Notes: generated by a model from the letters alone, not told the origin. A stretch of 42,254 nucleotides of DNA from Candidatus Omnitrophota bacterium (GCA_016213925.1 JACQZH010000023.1:1-42254); one strand, 5' to 3'; shown: positions 1 through 9,179, counted from the first letter of the stretch. Numbers and translations: made by a program.

Positions 1-891
1 CGGACCGGTACTATTATTTATCAGTATAATGCGAAAGATCAATTGAGCAAGATAGAAAATTATAACAGCGAAGGCGGCCTTACTTCAATTAGTACTCTAG
101 ATTCAAACGGTAAAGTAATGAGTCAGGAATTATACGGATTTAATGGCGCGAAGACAGGTACTGCTGTTTACCAGTATAATACTCAAGGTCAGTTAACTAG
201 CATTAGAAATTATAATAATAAAGGTGGGCTTATATCAGTTAGTACTCTAGATTCAAGTGGCAAAGTAACCTCTGCGGTTATGTATGGGGCTGATGGAACT
301 GAAACGGGCCACAGTATATACATATACAGAGATGACGGGACTCTGATGCAAGTGGACACTTATAATAATAATAATCAGTTAGTACAGTGTTCAATATTCG
401 ATGAGCAAGGAAATCCAACAGTTTCTTATTCGTATGGTTCTGATGGGAATGTATCAGGAATAACCGAGTATGATAGCTCTAGCTTGCCTGTAACTAGTGT
501 GAATAATGATAATAAAAAAATAGGCACTATGCTTTGTTCATATGGTTCAGATGATAAGTTAACTGAAATCAATGAGTATAATGATGCTGGAGTCCTTATT
601 GGAAAAACGATTTTCGACAGTTCCTTAAATTGTTACCGCTATGTCTCACTTGACGGTTTGGATTCAAACGGCAAACAACAGCGCCAGGTAATCTATGGAT
701 CTGACGGTAAAGAGATTGGTTATAGAATTTACTCGTATGATTCAAAGGGTAAATTAACAGAAATTAATGGTTATAATAATTCTGGGGTGCTTATAGGAAA
801 AACTTTTTTTGACAGTACAACAAATACTTATAAGCATGCCTCAATTTCCGAAGATGAACGCAACTATTTATATAGGCCTAATGCTATCTGA
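1..891 (+). CDS. 3' part of a tandem-repeat protein (50-residue YD/MORN-like repeats)
   Basis: The reading frame is open from base 1, so the true start lies outside the window. The TTG at 43 falls inside a repeat unit and is not the start. The visible 296 codons are mostly tandem repeats. Three consecutive 50-residue units start at the TGT/TGH residues (bases 10, 160 and 310), with the pattern TG..xYxYN..GQL..I.NYN..GGL..STLDS.GKV...YG.DG. More diverged copies follow. Each unit splits into two halves of about 25 residues built on Y-x-Y and G-x-L, reminiscent of YD/RHS or MORN-type beta-hairpin repeats. No toxin or RHS core domain is visible. The protein ends RPNAI, matching the Ala/Ser-Ile ending of the other giant proteins here. 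A strong terminator follows. The function is unknown; a surface or scaffold role is only a guess. Confidence 0.8.
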   Translation, partial: RTGTIIYQYNAKDQLSKIENYNSEGGLTSISTLDSNGKVMSQELYGFNGAKTGTAVYQYNTQGQLTSIRNYNNKGGLISVSTLDSSGKVTSAVMYGADGTETGHSIYIYRDDGTLMQVDTYNNNNQLVQCSIFDEQGNPTVSYSYGSDGNVSGITEYDSSSLPVTSVNNDNKKIGTMLCSYGSDDKLTEINEYNDAGVLIGKTIFDSSLNCYRYVSLDGLDSNGKQQRQVIYGSDGKEIGYRIYSYDSKGKLTEINGYNNSGVLIGKTFFDSTTNTYKHASISEDERNYLYRPNAI

Positions 892-946
892 CTTAAGGTA
901 AGGCTGTCCTAAAGTTTATATAGTATGGGGATTAGTAATCTGCAAA

Positions 947-985
947 GAAAACCCGCGAAAGATTAAATTTTCGCGGGTTTTCTTA
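947..985 (+). terminator. Rho-independent terminator of the repeat-protein gene
   Basis: A perfect 14-bp stem (947-960 with 969-982, core ACCCGCG/CGCGGGT) surrounds an 8-nt loop. The stem has A-rich 5' and T-rich 3' flanks, so it may work in both directions. It lies 56 bp after the stop codon. Confidence 0.85.
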
Positions 986-1090
986 TCTATGTTATTTTGG
1001 AATAAGTTACACTTAATTTCTAACTTTAGCTAACTCAAATTATCCCGGATTTTGCAGCACGAAAAGTCCGCCCGTAGGGGCGATAGTCTA

Positions 1091-1111
1091 CCTGTCTGCC
1101 GACTAGGCAGG
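1091..1111. repeat. 21-bp palindromic insertion 1 inside copy A
   Basis: An imperfect palindrome running from CCTGTCTG to TAGGCAGG lies exactly between GTCTA and AATCC, which are adjacent in copy B (24565-24574). It therefore looks like a precise insertion of a REP-like short palindrome. A related GCCAGCGGC...GCCGCTAGGC sequence is shared by both copies. Confidence 0.7.
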
Positions 1112-1259
1112 AATCCGTGTAGGATTTAGACTTGCCAGCGGCCTTGCCGCTAGGCAGGCTATCGAGGTATCCCAAAAATTGCCTGCATCTTTTTATGCAT
1201 GCCATTATTTTGCAACTGATTTTTTCGAAATAAGTTACCATAATTTTTGTTCTCCATTG

Positions 1260-1280
1260 CCTGTCTAGCCGCCAGGCAGG
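1260..1280. repeat. 21-bp palindromic insertion 2 inside copy A
   Basis: A second palindrome, CCTGTCTAG...CCAGGCAGG, interrupts ATTG/CAATTTTTGGGA, which is continuous in copy B at 24715-24729. It has the same length and consensus as the palindrome at 1091, so the two are two insertions of one small element. Confidence 0.7.
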
Positions 1281-1313
1281 CAATTTTTGGGATTATTGAA
1301 AAATATCGTTTGT

Positions 1314-1342
1314 TTGCAAATTTTCAGACCTCATGGTATACT
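1314..1342 (+). promoter_or_regulatory. Sigma-70-type promoter of the dikinase/enolase gene pair
   Basis: TTGCAA, a 17-bp spacer, then TATACT. The surrounding ATGGTATACTTTA is identical to the promoter at 24784-24811, which also follows a copy of the structured element. The start codon is about 95 nt downstream of the expected transcription start, giving a leader with no obvious hairpin. Confidence 0.6.
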
Positions 1343-1442
1343 TTAACGCATTTTTCAAACTGCAGGTTCAATTAATCAAAATCTAAGTTCAATTCTTTAA
1401 ATAAGCTGAGGCTATTTATTAATAGTTTTTAGGCGAAAAATT

Positions 1443-4400
1443 ATGCAGAAATCCGGAAAAATTTTTAATACGAATAAGATTATTTCTATAGCACTTGTGC
1501 AAGCGCTTTTGTTTGCCGTCCCCTTATGGGCGGAAAATTCCCTGATTGATGAAAAAGACGGATTATGTACCCTTTCTCCCGATATCCATTTAGAAGTCAA
1601 TGTATTTAAAGCTGTTTATCAGCAGGCTGTAAATTTACTGCGGAAAAAATCAATCGTAGAGCAGTTGTCAAAAGAATCTTTGTTTAGGGAAGCTATCCTT
1701 AAAAGCCGGGCCGATTCAGGAAGAGTAAAATTAGAAAGACTAGTTATTAAGTTATTTGCCCGGAAAGCTAATGCTGAAGAAGAGTCCATTCTTATTAAAA
1801 AAAACGAGGCGGCATCCTTGCTTGGGCGGCTCATGAAAAAAGAGATGATTACGAAGAAAGGGACCGTAATTTCGTTGAGCGATCTATTTAGAGCGGTCGC
1901 GGAATTAAGCGATAGTTATTCCCAGGATAAGAAAGATATGTTTTATTATCTTATCCGGACTCTGAACGAAAAGGAAATTTTCGATAATGAGTATACAGCT
2001 CTAGATATTTCCCGGATGCTCGTAAGTTTTTCTGGGCCGGAGCGTTTTGAAGCAGAGCAGGAGCTGGTAAATTTGATTATCTCTGTGGCTGAAGATAATT
2101 TAGCTGAAAATAAAATCGCTGATTTTTTGAATGAGGTTTTGCCTGCATATCGTTTATCAATAGAAAACGAAGAAAAGATTATTCGAATACTGAATTTAAA
2201 AGAAAGAGCAGCCCGGGAAGGAATTATAAAATCTGAAAATGGATTTGCGCAGGCCGTTTCTAGTTTGAGAAATTCTAATTTTTACTATGCTGGGGAGGCC
2301 CTTAAAAACATTATCGTTTACGCGAGAATAAATCCGCTTTTTGCCGAAAAAACATTAGATGATAAAAAAATGAGTAAACAGCGTATTTTGAAAGAGTCAA
2401 TACGTAATGTCATTTCTACTGTAAAGGGAAGTTATCGGTTGTACCCATTATTGCGTCAGACAGTAAAAGACACGTTTTATCTTTCGAGTTCGAAGATGGA
2501 GGAAATTGACAGGTTATGCCGTATTGCGGAACGCGAAGTAAATGTGAGTACGCATAAGGGGCAGGACTTATATAATCCATTGCATCTTTTGAGGATATTA
2601 AAAGATAATCACCAGCGCCGGGGCAATAGCCCAGAAGTAACCAAGGCGCTTAAGCGTTTACTGGAGATAACCCGGGAGTTATCAAACGAAAAAAAAGAGA
2701 TGATTTCAGAATCAGAGCTAGCTGGGGTTGCCGACAGTAAAATAAGAGATAGTATAAAACAAGCCAATGCGGATTTTAAAAAAGGCAGAAAATTAGAAGC
2801 AGTAGTGATGCTTACAAAATTACGGCAGCAGATATACTTAAAAATTATTTCCAAAATGCAGGAAGCGGAAAAGGCTAATTTTAAAGATATCCGCCGCTGG
2901 GGCACTCATATGGATAGAGCGGAGCAATCGTCTCAAACCGCGCTTACCTTGATGGAAATTGACCTGCTCCTTGAACAGAAGATTAATGACTATTCCGGTG
3001 ATTTATTGAAAGAAGTAACTGATAAGCTGGCAGCCAGCCAAAACGGGAGATTGATTTCTCAAGCTATGCTTGCGGTTTATGTTATCGCTAAAAACGCGGC
3101 CTTAAGCGGATTGGGAGATAAAGGGCTTTCTGTTTATGCAGACTATCTTCTAGTTATGTCTGAAGCTAATGGGTATGGCCAGCTTGATTTATGCAGAATT
3201 TACGGGTTTATTCATCAGATAAGGCTGCTTATAGAAAAAGAAATTGTAAGTTTATCCGAAGATTACACATGGAGGGTAGCGGCTTTAATATCGGATGAGC
3301 AGCAGGAAAATCCTCAAACTCTGGGTTTTGTGCAGGATTTTTTGACAGCAACTACTATCCGGCAGTTCGGAGAACGTATTATTATGAGTATAGAACAAAA
3401 CTTTAAAAACTTAATCGAAAAAGATGAGACAGTTTCCGGTTTTCAGCTTGATCCAGTAATGCTTGAACAAACCGCAGCGAGGATTGAGCCGCATTTTGGA
3501 AAAGAAAAAGGCGATGTTATTTGGCTGGAAGATGGCAAGGGAATAGATGTGAGCACAATTGGAGATAAAGCGGCCGGCTTAAGTATGATGCTCGGGAAAC
3601 ATTTTAATGTTCCGCCGGGATTTATCGTTATTGGAGATAAAAATGAAAAAAAATTACCAAAATATTTAAGTGATAAAATCAAGGCACAGATCCGCGTATT
3701 TGAGAAAAAAACCGGCAAAAAAATTAATGATTCTAAAAACCCCTTGATTTTGTCTTTGCGGGCTACTTTCCCTGTCCCAATGCCGGGGATATTCCCCACA
3801 GTTACTAATTTTGGGATGAATGATAAAACAATGGAGGCTTTGGCTAAACGCTATAACCGGAAATTCGCTTTAAGCTGTTATGTGCGGTTTTTAAGGAGTT
3901 ATTATGAAGCGATGGATGATAATTTTGATCAGCTGGATTATCCGTTTATCCCTAAGGATGCAAGCGTGCAAGAAATGGAAGAAATATTATTATTTTATAA
4001 AACTGCGGCGTTTTTAAATGGGATAAAAGTCCCGGATGATCCTTATGAACAGATTGAAAATATTATCAGTAAAATAACCTATCATCCCATGAGGGGTAAA
4101 GTTGCTTTAAGCTGCGCTTTGCACGGCATACCGTCAGATTGGTTAGTGAATGTTGTGGTTCAGGAGATGAAATTCGGCAACCTGGAAAATTCATATACTG
4201 CGGTTGTGCATACGAGAAATACTCTTGACGGAAGTCCGGAATTAGAGGCGAATGTACTCTACGGAGGCCAGGGAGAAGATTTAGTTACGCCAAAAGGAGA
4301 GGTTATAACTGAAAATGTTTTGCCGGTTGATGACGCTGTATTTTTAAAAAACGTAAGCGTTATATTAGAAAAAGAATTTCAAGGGCCGGTAGAACTAGAA

Positions 4401-5903
4401 ATAACTAACCAGGAAGGGGAAATATTTTTTTTACAGGCGAGAATTGCGAAGTTACATTCGCATGCTTCGAAAAGGGCATTATTAGATATGGCACAGGAAG
4501 GGATAATGAGCGAGGCAGAAGCCTTAAAGCGGATAAAGAAAGAGCAAACGGAAGAATTACCCGCGGTTTCTGCTAAAGAAAGGCATTTTGCAGAAGGCCT
4601 GGGTATTTCCGGAGGGGCGATCAGCGGGCCGATAGCGCTGACGATAGAGAAGGCCATGGAATTCACTAAGGCCGGAAGAAATTCTGTTCTTGTTTTAATG
4701 ACTACTCCGGCTAGAGATATCCAGGATAGATACGCTAAACAAATCGGCGTATTAACTGTTCATGGGACATCTTCAACCCATTATGCTGAATGGTGCCGGA
4801 AGCTGAATAGGCCGTATATCTCAATGGTTGAGATGAGTATAGATATTGATAAACGGACAATTAACCTCGGAGGAAAAATTTTAACAGAGGGAGATGTATT
4901 GACTATTGATGGGATAAACGGAAAAATTTTTGAAGGAGAGAAAGAGATTATTAATAAAGCCGGTATTCAAGGAGAAGGCGATTTTTCGGAACAGCCGGCG
5001 CATCTTCGAGATATTAATAAAGTAAAAGATAAAATAGTTGAGGTTCTTGGAAAGGATTATGAGGCTGATATTGATCATGGGGTAACACATGCCCAAGATC
5101 TTATTGAAAAGGCCGTAAATTTAGCGGGAAAATTGCAAGTGACGGACAAAATCGATTGGAAGGTATTGACCGCGGCTATTTGTTTACACGATATCGGTTC
5201 AGCCCAAGAGCTGCATGGGCAGGAGAGCGCGGCATTTGCTAAAGATTTATTAACCGAGATAGGTATTTTAGACAACGCTCAAATCCGCAAGGTGGAAGAG
5301 GCTATTATTCTTCATGAAATCAGAACTGATAACGCTAGCACCATGCGTAAGCAGGCCGGGCTCGAGGCGCAGTTTCTTTATGATATTGACGTTTGGGATG
5401 CGTTCGGAATAAAAGGCATATACCGCTATATAGCAATATATCTTAAGCGCGGCAAAGATTTAAATCATATTAAAGTTGAGGTTATAAAAAACGTGAAGAA
5501 ACGTTTTAAAACCATAACTTTCAAGCAAACGAAAAATTTAGCGCGGGATGATTTTAAAATTTCCCGTTCTTTTTTTGAGCAATTATCAAGGGAAAAGTAC
5601 AAGCAAGATTTTAGGCTTGGCGCTACAGGGGTGGTGTGTTATATCCGGCAATATCTTCAAGAGCATCCGGCATGGGCGGCTTATCAAGTCATTAGGCAGC
5701 TGGAATCAGAAGTCTCCGTAAAAGATAATCCGGCGTATAATTTTATTTATTATTACTTTAGAGATTTAGAAACAGCATACCGAGCTTCGCAGGTATTTTC
5801 TATTATGCCGGAGAGTTTTATAAAAGATAGAATACCCAAAATAGCGGCAGAGGCTAAAAAGCAAACAGCACTTAAATTAACTGTTATTGAAGAGGCAATT
5901 TAG
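1443..5903 (+). CDS. Exported PPDK/PEP-synthase-like dikinase fused to an HD domain (PEP barrel missing)
   Basis: 1486 residues. A signal peptide (about 1-30, ending LWA) is followed by the LSP motif (L44-S45-P46). Residues 60-690 are charged and mostly helical, with no family I recognise. Residues about 700-1025 match the nucleotide-binding part of pyruvate phosphate dikinase: IGDKAAGL at 706, LSLRATFPVPMPGIFPTV, HTRNT, GGQGEDLV and FFLQAR. Residues 1050-1150 match the swivelling phosphohistidine domain, with catalytic-type His1113 in TSSTHYAEWC. PPDK would continue into the pyruvate/PEP TIM barrel. Here residues 1200-1340 are instead an HD phosphohydrolase-type domain (H1212, H1216, H1249-D1250, then HE and DID). 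Autophosphorylation looks possible, but the acceptor is unknown. It ends EEAI. The next gene starts 41 bp later in the same transcript. The start ATG has no clear ribosome site but gives a good signal peptide. Confidence in the domains is high; in the reaction, low. Confidence 0.85.
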   Translation: MQKSGKIFNTNKIISIALVQALLFAVPLWAENSLIDEKDGLCTLSPDIHLEVNVFKAVYQQAVNLLRKKSIVEQLSKESLFREAILKSRADSGRVKLERLVIKLFARKANAEEESILIKKNEAASLLGRLMKKEMITKKGTVISLSDLFRAVAELSDSYSQDKKDMFYYLIRTLNEKEIFDNEYTALDISRMLVSFSGPERFEAEQELVNLIISVAEDNLAENKIADFLNEVLPAYRLSIENEEKIIRILNLKERAAREGIIKSENGFAQAVSSLRNSNFYYAGEALKNIIVYARINPLFAEKTLDDKKMSKQRILKESIRNVISTVKGSYRLYPLLRQTVKDTFYLSSSKMEEIDRLCRIAEREVNVSTHKGQDLYNPLHLLRILKDNHQRRGNSPEVTKALKRLLEITRELSNEKKEMISESELAGVADSKIRDSIKQANADFKKGRKLEAVVMLTKLRQQIYLKIISKMQEAEKANFKDIRRWGTHMDRAEQSSQTALTLMEIDLLLEQKINDYSGDLLKEVTDKLAASQNGRLISQAMLAVYVIAKNAALSGLGDKGLSVYADYLLVMSEANGYGQLDLCRIYGFIHQIRLLIEKEIVSLSEDYTWRVAALISDEQQENPQTLGFVQDFLTATTIRQFGERIIMSIEQNFKNLIEKDETVSGFQLDPVMLEQTAARIEPHFGKEKGDVIWLEDGKGIDVSTIGDKAAGLSMMLGKHFNVPPGFIVIGDKNEKKLPKYLSDKIKAQIRVFEKKTGKKINDSKNPLILSLRATFPVPMPGIFPTVTNFGMNDKTMEALAKRYNRKFALSCYVRFLRSYYEAMDDNFDQLDYPFIPKDASVQEMEEILLFYKTAAFLNGIKVPDDPYEQIENIISKITYHPMRGKVALSCALHGIPSDWLVNVVVQEMKFGNLENSYTAVVHTRNTLDGSPELEANVLYGGQGEDLVTPKGEVITENVLPVDDAVFLKNVSVILEKEFQGPVELEITNQEGEIFFLQARIAKLHSHASKRALLDMAQEGIMSEAEALKRIKKEQTEELPAVSAKERHFAEGLGISGGAISGPIALTIEKAMEFTKAGRNSVLVLMTTPARDIQDRYAKQIGVLTVHGTSSTHYAEWCRKLNRPYISMVEMSIDIDKRTINLGGKILTEGDVLTIDGINGKIFEGEKEIINKAGIQGEGDFSEQPAHLRDINKVKDKIVEVLGKDYEADIDHGVTHAQDLIEKAVNLAGKLQVTDKIDWKVLTAAICLHDIGSAQELHGQESAAFAKDLLTEIGILDNAQIRKVEEAIILHEIRTDNASTMRKQAGLEAQFLYDIDVWDAFGIKGIYRYIAIYLKRGKDLNHIKVEVIKNVKKRFKTITFKQTKNLARDDFKISRSFFEQLSREKYKQDFRLGATGVVCYIRQYLQEHPAWAAYQVIRQLESEVSVKDNPAYNFIYYYFRDLETAYRASQVFSIMPESFIKDRIPKIAAEAKKQTALKLTVIEEAI

Positions 5904-5944
5904 TAGAAAAAATTAATATTGGCTATGCTAGCTGTACTGCCGGG

Positions 5945-8900
5945 ATGGAAACTTTTTCGAATAATAGAGATAAATATTCTAATATGTCTCCGCAGGTTGC
6001 GTTAAGCCAAATGTCTATTCAGAATGCTTTTAGCGGCTTTCGTGTGGATTTTACTCATGCGGCAGTTAGTATGAGAGAAGGGATCCCTAGTATTAAAAAG
6101 CTTAGGGCAGAGTTTCCGCTGCAAGATTCCGCAAAAGGCCAAGGGGTTCCGGTAAATGAATTGAGCCTTAACTCTGAAGGGACTAATCAGACTGCTCCAG
6201 TTGAGCTGTCAATACCGCAGACATGGATGGGGAAGATCAAATCAGTGCTTAAAATGCCTTTGGAAGTAATTATTTCTACCGGGTATCAAATGATAGGGCG
6301 GCCGGCACCGTCAAAGATGAGCGCTGAACACGTTATCGCAGTAGCTATTTTAGTTTCAGTGCACGCTATTTTTATGACGGCTCCTCTTGCATTACCGCCG
6401 GAATTAAGATGGAAGATGATGGAGTTTATTTATTTTAGCTGGGAAACGATTATTTCACTTGTAGCAACATTTTTCGCTGCGCATACCCATATCTCCATTC
6501 ATGAAATGGGGCATTATTTGACCGCAGGAAAAATAAATGCCTTGCCGAAAAATTTACAAGCAGAATTCACGAAAAAAAATCAAGGAAGCTTAGGCAAAAA
6601 AATCTTGTGGTATTTGTCTATGTTTTTGAAAATACCTTACGGTAAATTTGAAGGAATAAAAAAGGAAGGTTTAGGGTATTATCTTAACGCTCCGTTTAAC
6701 CTAAGGGCTTCTGCTGCCGGACCTACTTGGAGTAGAAATTTAGCTTTAGTCGGACTTGCCGGAGCAGTATTGGTTTTAGCGCCGGGATTGATTCTTAATA
6801 TATTGCCGGCTATTTATGTTGGCCGAGTGTTTTTCTCTTTGATGGCTTCAGGATATTTAACTTTTAAATATGCTGATCCGGGCAGCTATCGTAAATTTAA
6901 GGAGCAGGAGGAATTAGCTGCTCAGCAGGCTGAAGAGGCGTTGAAGCGGATGGAAGTTCAAACCGGAGAAGAACAGCTGTGGCATTTAAAGGTTGCGGAA
7001 ATTACGCGAAAAGTAAGAGAAAATGCGATGAAGGTTTTTTATCATCCTATATACGGACGCGTAATTCGTCCTGATGAATGGCGTAATTCTTCTATGGGCG
7101 GAGAACATTTATCTAATGAATTTAAAGAATCAAATATCAGCGCTCAAGAAGGAATGTTCTTGATTATAGGAGCGGAAAACGGTAACCAAGCGCAGGAATG
7201 GACTGTAAAATTGCAAAATAGGCTTAGACAGATAATTGCTAATGCTGAAAACAGCAGTGTGTTAGGTGTTGGATTGGAAGGAGGGCTTGCTACTAATATT
7301 GCCAGGGGGGATTATCCTATTCCTGAGATTAAATCGTGGCTGATGATGACCCAGGCTATATTAGACTGTAATTTAATTCCTGGCAAGGATGTGGCGATTG
7401 CTTTTGACGTAGCGGCAAGTGAATTGTCGAATAATTTCCGGATAGAAAAAGAACAGGAAGATGCGGTAGGTATGTATTTGTTTTGGAAAGATGCGGCAAA
7501 AGTTGTAATGAACAACAAGGAATTACTGCAAGTATATAAAGATGTATATTATGGCAAGTACCAATTGGATTATAAAGGGAAAAAAGTTACTATTCCGCTG
7601 TTATCGCTTGAAGATGGTTTTGCAGAGGATGATTTTGATGGCTGGAAAATGGCTAAAAAAGAATTCGGAAAAGGTATATTTATTGTTGCAGATGATTTAG
7701 CAACCACAAATGACGCGATCGTAGAAAAGTTAGCTCGCGCAGGATTGGCGGATACTCTTTTAGTAAAAGCCAACCAAATTGGAACTTTATCGGAAACTAT
7801 GCTTGCTGTATCTGTGGCGATGGCACACTATTGGAAGTTAATTTCATCACATAGGTCGAAATCGCCGGTTAACCCTTTTGAAGCGCATGTTGCGATTGCT
7901 TACCGGGCAATGGGAGTAAAGGTTGGAGGGGGGCAAAATACAGAAAGAGTTTTAAAATATCACGAGTTAAATCTAATCGAACTCAAAGCGGAAGAATTTT
8001 TTAGAGAATTTATGAAGATAGTTATAGAAACAGTGCAGACAGAAGGGTTTGAAGCTTTAGAAAATATTGAGTTGATTTTAGATGAAAAACGCTCGACAGT
8101 GAGCGCGGAAACTATAGATTTAAGCAAGGCAAAAATAACCAATATGTTAGCTGTTGAAGAGCCGACTAATGCCGGTATTCCCACAGTGGGAGTTACGATA
8201 AATGCTGGATTTAAAAATTATCCGGATTTATTAACCGGAGAAGGTGCGACTCCTTTAGGCACATCTGCTGGCTCAAATGAAGCTATTCACCTGGTCGATT
8301 CAATGATTGAGTATAGCGAATACGGAAAATTAATTGACCAATATCCAGATTTATTTAAAGAACATAAACTTTTTAAGCGCGTATATAACTTCGCAAAAGA
8401 CGTAGATCCGGATAAAATTAATAAACAAAATAATAGTGAGTTAAAAACATTATGGGAAAGAGCCGGGCGTTATGCAGGCAAAGGAACTTTAAATGCAAGC
8501 GATAATGCTCAAACCTTGATAGCGGAACATCTGATCGGGAAAAGCCTTGCGGACTTTGACCTTTTGGATGTAGATAGATTCCTTCTTGATTTGGAAAAGG
8601 AAACTGCGAAAAAACGCGGCAAGCTAGATGCTGGCGCAAGTGCAGAAGAATTAATAAAAGTTATGCAGAGAAAACAAAATTTAGGGATGAATGCGATCTT
8701 GTCTACATCAATAGCTATGGGAGAAATAATAGCAAAATTTCAAAATAAAGAACTTTGGCAGATACTGGAAGAAGAATTTGATTATATGGTGGCGATGGCT
8801 ATGCTTGAGTCAGGGGTTATTGATGTTGATAAGGAATTTCCGGAATTAGCTGGCAAAGATGATGCGGCAAAAGTAAAGTGGTTGGTGGAAAACTTATTTT

Positions 8901-9121
8901 TTGAAGATCTCCTTGGATACCTTCAAAAGATAAACGATAACTTTGTTGAGCAAAACCGGCCGTTATATGAACTGCTTAGGAAAGTTACCCGGATATATTC
9001 TTACGAAGAGCATTCGAAGGATATACATAAGGAAATGCTTAATAATATTGCAACAAGTGTTAAATTGAAAAAATCAGCGCAGAAGATAGCGATTGAGTAT
9101 TTGATAGATAGGAGCATATAA
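5945..9121 (+). CDS. Membrane HExxH protease-like module fused to a circularly permuted enolase
   Basis: 1058 residues. The LSP-type motif (MSPQVALSQMSIQNAF) is at residues 14-29 with no signal peptide before it. Residues 125-305 hold hydrophobic segments with H186-E187-M-G-H190 and a later YADPG (D311), as in site-2-protease (M50-like) zinc peptidases. Residues about 380-685 are the enolase barrel: GGEH (H388), QEGM (E402), LEGG (E445), FDVAASE (D488), LEDGFAEDD (E556), ADDLATTN (D583/D584), VKANQIGT (K608), SHRS (636-638) and VKVGG (K659). The enolase N-terminal domain follows instead of preceding it: ITNMLAV...GIPTVGV at 731-755, GTSAGSNEA (S774), GKGTLNASDN, and LGMNAILSTSIA at 913. All main catalytic positions are present. 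A tail of about 110 residues ends DRSI. The start has no Shine-Dalgarno, so Met14 is an alternative start. Likely role: 2-phosphoglycerate/PEP interconversion at a membrane. Confidence 0.85.
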   Translation: METFSNNRDKYSNMSPQVALSQMSIQNAFSGFRVDFTHAAVSMREGIPSIKKLRAEFPLQDSAKGQGVPVNELSLNSEGTNQTAPVELSIPQTWMGKIKSVLKMPLEVIISTGYQMIGRPAPSKMSAEHVIAVAILVSVHAIFMTAPLALPPELRWKMMEFIYFSWETIISLVATFFAAHTHISIHEMGHYLTAGKINALPKNLQAEFTKKNQGSLGKKILWYLSMFLKIPYGKFEGIKKEGLGYYLNAPFNLRASAAGPTWSRNLALVGLAGAVLVLAPGLILNILPAIYVGRVFFSLMASGYLTFKYADPGSYRKFKEQEELAAQQAEEALKRMEVQTGEEQLWHLKVAEITRKVRENAMKVFYHPIYGRVIRPDEWRNSSMGGEHLSNEFKESNISAQEGMFLIIGAENGNQAQEWTVKLQNRLRQIIANAENSSVLGVGLEGGLATNIARGDYPIPEIKSWLMMTQAILDCNLIPGKDVAIAFDVAASELSNNFRIEKEQEDAVGMYLFWKDAAKVVMNNKELLQVYKDVYYGKYQLDYKGKKVTIPLLSLEDGFAEDDFDGWKMAKKEFGKGIFIVADDLATTNDAIVEKLARAGLADTLLVKANQIGTLSETMLAVSVAMAHYWKLISSHRSKSPVNPFEAHVAIAYRAMGVKVGGGQNTERVLKYHELNLIELKAEEFFREFMKIVIETVQTEGFEALENIELILDEKRSTVSAETIDLSKAKITNMLAVEEPTNAGIPTVGVTINAGFKNYPDLLTGEGATPLGTSAGSNEAIHLVDSMIEYSEYGKLIDQYPDLFKEHKLFKRVYNFAKDVDPDKINKQNNSELKTLWERAGRYAGKGTLNASDNAQTLIAEHLIGKSLADFDLLDVDRFLLDLEKETAKKRGKLDAGASAEELIKVMQRKQNLGMNAILSTSIAMGEIIAKFQNKELWQILEEEFDYMVAMAMLESGVIDVDKEFPELAGKDDAAKVKWLVENLFFEDLLGYLQKINDNFVEQNRPLYELLRKVTRIYSYEEHSKDIHKEMLNNIATSVKLKKSAQKIAIEYLIDRSI

Positions 9122-9142
9122 GAATTCGTAATTAAGAATAAA

Positions 9143-9179
9143 AAAAGAGGCATGTTTTTGAAACATGCCTCTTTTTTTT
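9143..9179 (+). terminator. Rho-independent terminator after the enolase fusion gene
   Basis: The stem AGAGGCATGTTT/AAACATGCCTCT is followed by eight T and preceded by an A run. It closes the two-gene unit 1443-9121. Confidence 0.9.

Larger units (their letters stand above)
1039..1296. mobile_element. Structured MITE-like intergenic element, copy A
   Basis: About 258 bp that aligns along its whole length with 24517-24734. The ends are imperfect terminal inverted repeats (ATTATCCCGGATTTTGCA at the left; the right end reversed reads ATAATCCCAAAAATTGC). Inside are a closing CGATA/TATCG helix, a GTCTA...TAGAC stem and a GCCAGCGGC/GCCGCTAGGC stem. Relative to copy B it carries two extra 21-bp palindromes, which account for most of its greater length. 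It has no convincing coding sequence. It could be a non-autonomous transposable element or a structured RNA or regulatory unit, since both copies sit about 20-50 bp upstream of a near-identical promoter. Confidence 0.7.

Noticed and set aside
4-453. Regular 150-bp period that could suggest a CRISPR-like array
   Set aside because: The period is coding, in frame, and the units are contiguous without spacers.
1035-1283. 82-codon minus-strand reading frame
   Set aside because: It lies entirely in the structured repeat element; its sequence is explained by the palindromes and it has no ribosome site.
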